The position numbers and the translations under genes are program-made. Source: Lottia gigantea (Eukaryota > Mollusca > Gastropoda > Lottiidae). From it: DNA of 64,000 bases. Where the stretch lies: the NCBI RefSeq assembly GCF_000327385.1, contig NW_008710049.1:3420665-3484664 (forward strand), read 5' to 3'. Shown piece by piece: positions 57,980-64,000 of the stretch (position 1 is the stretch's first letter; each line of letters starts with the position of its first letter). A model generated the notes under the pieces. The model saw only the letters and a list, made by a program, of their open reading frames with translations. It was not told where the DNA came from and searched no databases.

Positions 57980-60900
57980 TTAAATACGACGATGACCATA
58001 TTTATTACTGACTGGTGTAGACGCCATATCGAAACTGTCGGTAGAGGGCGTCCCAGCTCTATCACGTCTGGTTCGTCGCCGACCGTCTGCTTCATGACGT
58101 ATTTCATTCACTCTGGGAGCTTGGGAAACAGGATCCACTCGGAAGTGACGACTGGCATCCCATACAGCCTTTCTTCTCATGAAACTTTCTCTAACCTAAA
58201 ATCGGATGACCACATAAATTACAAAATACAAAATACAAGATGGACATATTATATACCTATCAATCAATCTTTTGATGTGCAGGAATGAATCAAGAATCAA
58301 ATTGCATTGTTATAACCTCATGCATCGTACAAACGGAAGCTTTGTCGTGGTGTTGGTCTTGTATGACTTGTTTCAGACCCCTATGAGGGGACTACCTACC
58401 TCTGTGTTCCAGACGCAATGGCAGAAGAACAACATGAAGCCTTGTAGTGTGTTGGTAACGGTGAACAAATATTGGAATATAACAGTTTCACTTGAAACAG
58501 CAAGAACTCCAAATAACCATGTACAACCTAATAGTGGTAATAGCAGAACACTGGCTTTGACAGCATTCCTATAAATATATTATAGATTCATGTCAAATTA
58601 TCTTATTTACTATGCGATATACAAATGGGACACGCCATTTTCGGTTAATTTTGGGTCTTGAATATATGCGAATAGTCTTCAGAAATAAGCAACAAGAAAT
58701 GTACGAAAATCGCATAATTCATTCAAAAATACCCCAAAATAGGATTTTGTTTTTCTATTTCTATATGTCCTTCATGTCTCAAGAAAAGATGACTCTTTTT
58801 AACTTTCAAACGTGGGTGATTCTGGACACGCATGGATTTGAACGTTCAAAATCGACGGTGAGCTGTGAAAATTACCGTTCTGAAACTAAGGTACGATTGG
58901 TAAAAAAATAGCACATTAGTCCCTAAATACAATCTCCTTCTAGAAGTGTTTTGAATCAGAATAAGCACCAGAGCTATGTGAAGTTAATTGTTGTTTTTTG
59001 TATATAGACTAATAAGACACATATGAAGTTTTGAGAAAGTCTTCAATGAAAAATGATATAACCATGGAAATTGAAATGAAATAAGTCTATACATTATCAT
59101 CACCCTCCTTACCTGATGACAGCTAGTTTTGGTTTATCCATCGTATTACTCATACTGTAGACAACCTTCATCACAATAACTAATATCACCAGGTTAGTCT
59201 GCAATACAAACAGAAATAGCAAGATGTTGCTTAAGAAGACAATGAAGAGGCAAACCACATAAATACGCCCTAGTATTCCTAGCTCAAATTGTGATAGATG
59301 CATGTACATAGCAGAGAATAAGGACATTGTGATGTTAGTAATGTAAGTGAGATAAATGTGGTGTACTTACAAAAATCACCGCTAAAGCAGGAACAGCAAA
59401 TGCCCAGATAGAATTATCATGAGGTGATAACCAGCATCTAGAAGGGATAATGTCTTAGATGAAATCAAAACTTAAGGACAAAGGCACATATCAATTGATA
59501 ATATAGAAAAAGAAGATGGAATTGGTCTGTATAATTACTCTTGGTAGTGAGATTGCATTCATTTAAATATTCAAATAGCTTGAAATACCGGGTCTCACCA
59601 ATGCAAATCTTACAAAACTACTTACACCCCGTGTTGCCCAAGATCTGAATTCAAAACAGCTAAACATATCGTCGCCAACAGAATCGGAGCACCTGGAAAC
59701 ATATAAAGACAGTGTCAATTCATTATTGAAAGGATTACCTTTATTTGAAAACAAGCTTTGTTTATTTTTGTCTTAACAGGGTCGAAAACTAAATAATATT
59801 TCAGAAACATTTCATTTGATCTTTAAGCTTACCCCAGCCAATACCATAAAATATCTTCATTTTACTATCTGAAGTAAAAACAACCACAATCTGTAGAAAC
59901 AACTGGATCCCTTCCACCAACATCCAACTAAATATCGACATATTAAAATAATATAGTAACAATGTCACGGCAGTACATGCGGCCTGAAAAGTAGCGAAAA
60001 ATTATTTTATTGTATGTTGATGGGCAATTACTTTTGGGACATTGTCCGCGGTTCAAGTTCCGATATATTTGGATATTAGATAAAACTATATGTAGATTGT
60101 CATTAGTCATAGAAGCTTATAAAGGAAACCATTCTAAACATGATTATATATCATATACCTTGCTATCTTGCAATGATAAAGGTTCGACAAGATAGTTGAT
60201 AAAAATAACTGATATGTTGATGTAATGAAGCAGCCATCATACTGGCTCATCTGCCTCTATCGACTGTAGTGCCGACATATCCCCATAAAACAGGGAGTAG
60301 TTTTTCTGTGTCTACACCAGCTAACAACTTTCAAAATAGCTATCAGAGGCTGGATTTGAGGCAGATGGTTCGGTCGAAGTAGCCTTGAGTTTTTCTAACT
60401 ACCTAAAAGGCTAATAGTTAGTAAATAAAATAAATACTAACTGTTCCCCTGGCGATAGCTTCCTCAATCAACATTAATATCTGAGCACCTATTATAGCTA
60501 CTGCTAGATTCATGTGAATCATTACACGGTTTGTATAAATTCTAAAATTGGAAATAAATATATTAAAATCCCTCCAAAAAACTCGACTCAAGTTTTTCTG
60601 ACATCGTTTGGAATAAAGACATTTTATTACTTGAAAATGAAAGTAAATATTAATTCTTGAATAGGTCATGATTCATATTCTATAAAACTATAGGTTTGTC
60701 CTGTAAGAGAATTTCAATGTAATGATTATGATTTCCTTAAACTAAAGCTTGATATACCTTAGAAATAAGAATGTTAATACTGTCAAAATGCCTCCCATTA
60801 TCGACAGGGCGCATCCAATAAAGGTTATTGTTTCTAATGCCATCTTGTCCTTTTCACTGATCTGAAAGATAGAAAGCAAAAGTCATAATTTATAACACAC

Positions 60901-63900
60901 GCAACTCGGGTTCTACATAGAAGATTATTATTACGCTTACCTTAGAACAGCTTGGTTGACTGATATAGTTAGGAACGATGGCTTTTCTACGGTACTTAAT
61001 TTACAAACGTTGATGGATATAAGAACCCTCCTCAAATAAAATCAATAATAAAAACGACTTACCGCTTGAGTCAATCCCTAATGAAAAGCAATATATGAGC
61101 AAAAAGTTTTTAGCACAAAGACTTTGGTCAGTAATATATATCAAGATTCGCTAAAGGTGTTTCAATAATGGGGAATATTTATCTACATGAAATATATGTT
61201 ATTAAAACACAAACCTCAAAAGGAACAATCTGCATCAGAATAGCGAAGTTGGTGAGATGGCTGCAAGAGCACGTCACCGAATCTTTGGCAACCTGCAGTA
61301 AAACACAGCCTGTATCCGTCCAATATGGCAACACTGTACTAACACCATCTTTTGAACTAGAAAAAAGGTGACATGACAATATTACTGGATTTCATTTTGA
61401 GATCCACACATCTTTAAGTTGAATGTTAATACACATATCGTTACAGATTGCAACACTTGAGTCATTTTTCAAAATCCCTGAATATAAAATAAAAATGTGT
61501 TCCTTTGTTCCTTTTCTTGAAATTATAACAGAAAACTATTTGGATAGTTACCTGTTTTTGAAATCTAAATAGACACAATGAGGATAGACATCAGAACCAT
61601 TAATCTCTGGTAGTTTAAATTTATATTGGATATTGGAGTTGACTAGACTATCATCATCATATACTGACATCCCGAGTATATCTTCACCTAGTTCAAGGTA
61701 AGAACTGAAACAAAAAAATAATCAAGTTAATGGCCTAGGTTAGTAGCCTGATACAATCATTTTCGCCCATGGCCTGTGGTGTTCTTTTTTGCGTTTAACT
61801 AATATCTCTTCATTGTTGTGCAGATTAAAATCTTCATATTTAGTATATACATGTTCAATTACCATTATCATTACGGTAGTATGTATTGCATATGAAATGG
61901 AGTTATACTCATTCTTCTGAAACCGGTGATGCCTTCTTGCGTCATGGATTGTCAGTTACACAGAGAGGAGGAGGATATATGAAAACAGAAGAAATTAGTA
62001 CATGTATTTCAAATCGACTATATGGTCATATTTCATATTTGACATCTACATTTTGAAAGGTTTACCTATTTGTTTTTTCACTGTCATTATGTTTATACTG
62101 TAAATCAATATTGTGATCAGTTGGAAACAGATTACCAATTCCTTTATATAAAACATTAACCAGTAATACACTAGATCTGTTGTCTGTTTCTAAAATTACC
62201 GAGGAACCATGTTGATATTCATAATTCTCTTTAGAAACACTATCTACTTTTACTCGAATTTCTACAATAATAGATAGTCGTGATATCACAAATATCTTGC
62301 CAGTGTTTCAATCGAAACAGTTTTATCTTGAATAAATTGGTGTCACAGAGTTGATATCGACTGACATGATAACGACATAACAAAATATATTGTTGTGGAA
62401 GTGCATTTGTTTTGCCACTGGTAATATCTTCAAAGAGGTGTGACTAGTAGAGATTTTGTCTTGACTTTAGACTGATAGTCTGTGCCCAATTTTTAGACTG
62501 TATTTTGAATGCTTTTTTGTCAATGTCAAAGAACGGTATTTATATACATATTTCGTAACGCAGGTTTGATTTCGAAACCGGATTATGGCAATGGAAACGT
62601 TGACACAGTACCTACGGAATCTCGTATCTCGGTTGCTTCGTATGTTCCATTTGATTCATTCTGAAGTGAATATCTGGATACTTTTCCTAAAAAGTCATCT
62701 ACGGCTTCTACTAAATTTGGCAGAGATTCTGGTTCCTAAAAGAGATATGTCATATGCTTAACAATAAAAGTAACATGTGAAGGTGAAAAATAGAGCGACA
62801 TCTAGCTTTCAGTTAATGATACAAAACTTTTTGTTGTTGTATTTTCAATAAACATCTTCATTCCGTTTTATGAAAAATATGAACTCTGAATAAACGTATT
62901 TGTTAAATATGTTGATAAATGAGAGACTTCTAGAATGGTTACCTTATCAGAAAGATCTTTAACAGCACCTCTGTTTGTTTTTCCTAATACACCATCTATA
63001 GTATCACTCACTTTCTATAATACACAAACAACAAAATCATTATCATTCGATCTTATTTCAACCTCGTTCTGTCAATCTAGAATTGGAAATTGAACTTTAT
63101 AGATAAATCCACCATCAGTTTTGTAAATTATTTCAACAGAAAATACCGCATAAGATCCGATTGGTTTATTTGCATTTTCACTTTTCAGTCTGAATAACAA
63201 AAGACTGATATTGATATCGGCAAAAATACCTTTGTTTGTAAATTGTTCTTACCGATACTAAGCTTTCTTCTGTAGTATTTTGAACAGGTTTATCACTGGA
63301 AGCACGAACTCTAGAGAATCTGCTTAATTTAATCTGTGGTAAGTACTGAGCTGCCGCGAGTCTTTCCCATAGACCTACCATTTCTTTAATATCATTATGT
63401 GATAGGGGCTTGGTCTTTACAATTTGTTCAAGGGATGAAACTACTGACGTTGCTGTTTCTAGATTATTTGTTTCTGATACTGTAGAATCCTGCACAAAAC
63501 AGAGATCAGACTTTTACTAACTTTACGAAGGATAACATCACAAACCTTACATTTATTCTTTTGAAAGATATTGTCATAACAATAAATGTTTAGGGAAATA
63601 TGTGTCTCAAATTTCTTGTTAGGTTGATGCCATTTTATTTAATTGTATTCTTAACCAGCGTGACAATCAATAGTTGTAAAATACTGCAGCAATGAGTTCT
63701 ATTAGTCAGGATGCATCAATAACGTGGTATTCTATAATACATTAAAAAAGATACATTACCAACTGATTGATGGGTTCCTCAAATGTCTTTATACTATCTG
63801 AAAAGAAAAAACTTCATATTGAAATTGTAAGCAAATACTTACAGATTCCTTCATTTCAAAGTTGAAATTTTTAAACTTGGCCAAAATGAGCCTTTAATCA

Positions 63901-64000
63901 TAATTGGTGGTAGGTGATATTCCTTTCCACTTATTTTCGTTCGTATTATGTATGTCAGTGTAGAACAGACAGCTTCGGTGATACCAGAAGATACTTACTT
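57980..64000 (-). CDS. Adhesion G protein-coupled receptor, ADGRD1-like, 5' end outside window
   Basis: Fifteen exons are visible on the minus strand: 63797-63760, 63489-63253, 63014-62943, 62735-62612, 62261-62066, 61706-61552, 61356-61215, 60861-60758, 60541-60442, 59983-59833, 59692-59626, 59437-59371, 59198-59113, 58568-58400 and 58195-57980. A donor (GTAAGTAT) at the right edge marks a sixteenth. The first six form a GAIN-like region; the next holds the GPS (CSCSHLTNFAILM, cleavage expected within HLT). Seven helices follow, with HMNLAVAIIGAQILMLIEE, SIFSWMLVEGIQLFL, FYGIGWG, IWAFAVPALAVIF, LLPLLGCTWLFGVLAV and TLQGFMLFFCHCVWNTEV. These last motifs are closest to human ADGRD1 (YYGMGWG, IWAFVAPAL, WVFGVLAV). 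The 70-residue tail is Arg-rich. Phases agree, but one GAIN exon has a frame break at a TA run (61677-61683). Confidence 0.92.
60200..60420. repeat. Foldback-type dispersed repeat in an aGPCR intron (partner at 12846)
   Basis: ACAACTTTCAAAATAGCTAT followed by CAGAGGCTGGATTTGAGGCA and TTCGGTC at 60318-60378 matches 12846-12905 (CTGTCAAAATAGCTATGAGA, GGCTGGAATAGAGGCAGAAG, TTTCGGTC) at roughly 80 percent. The segment upstream contains CTGGCTCATCTGCCTCTATC, roughly complementary to GAGGCTGG...GAGGCAGATGG, so the copy can fold back. The family was not identified. Confidence 0.5.

Noticed and set aside
57950-58574. Plus-strand frames of 100-112 codons
   Set aside because: They overlap the last two exons of the minus-strand adhesion GPCR, whose TM6-TM7 and tail are clear.

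Overview
This is a 64 kb piece of an AT-rich animal nuclear genome with split genes, long introns and many small repeats. Protein similarities and repeat types point to a lophotrochozoan, most likely a mollusc. These include an invertebrate-style SUEL-lectin receptor, dispersed repeats of the kind common in gastropods and bivalves, and a Penelope-like fragment. No prokaryotic genes, no CRISPR and no viral element were seen. All splice models were built by hand from GT/AG sites and phase consistency; none is backed by transcripts.

Layout, left to right. (1) 1-4.8 kb: the 5' end of a minus-strand gene, with only a start exon (MPKS) and a leader exon visible. (2) 5.3-6.0 kb: a GIY-YIG ORF from a Penelope-like retroelement. 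(3) 6-17.5 kb: gene-poor DNA with a cluster of four TGACGTCA sites, a small minisatellite at 12.7 kb and a large 30-bp minisatellite at 14.5-15.6 kb. (4) 17.6-24.5 kb: WTAP, minus strand, complete in seven coding exons. (5) 28.5-29.8 kb: SOD2 (mitochondrial Mn superoxide dismutase), plus strand, complete in three exons. WTAP and SOD2 stand head to head, as they do on human 6q25.3. (6) 31.3-31.9 kb: a Harbinger-type MITE with a TAA target duplication. (7) 33.3-40.4 kb: a nine-exon minus-strand gene that joins an RPA70 N-terminal OB-fold, a charged linker, a helical region and a MYND zinc finger. This is the most unusual object in the window. (8) 41.9-42.1 kb: COA5/PET191, plus strand. (9) 45.8-54.0 kb: an eleven-exon type I membrane protein with two SUEL-lectin-like units, plus strand; one intron holds an 800-bp GATA array and another holds nested MITEs. 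(10) 56.0-56.7 kb: an unrecognised single-exon protein of 237 residues, minus strand. (11) 58.0-64.0 kb: the 3' part of an adhesion GPCR close to ADGRD1, minus strand, running off the right edge.

The genes do not form one pathway. WTAP (m6A writer complex), SOD2 and COA5 (mitochondrial redox and cytochrome oxidase assembly) are housekeeping genes. The lectin-like protein and the aGPCR are cell-surface proteins. The RPA70N-MYND protein is predicted to be nuclear.
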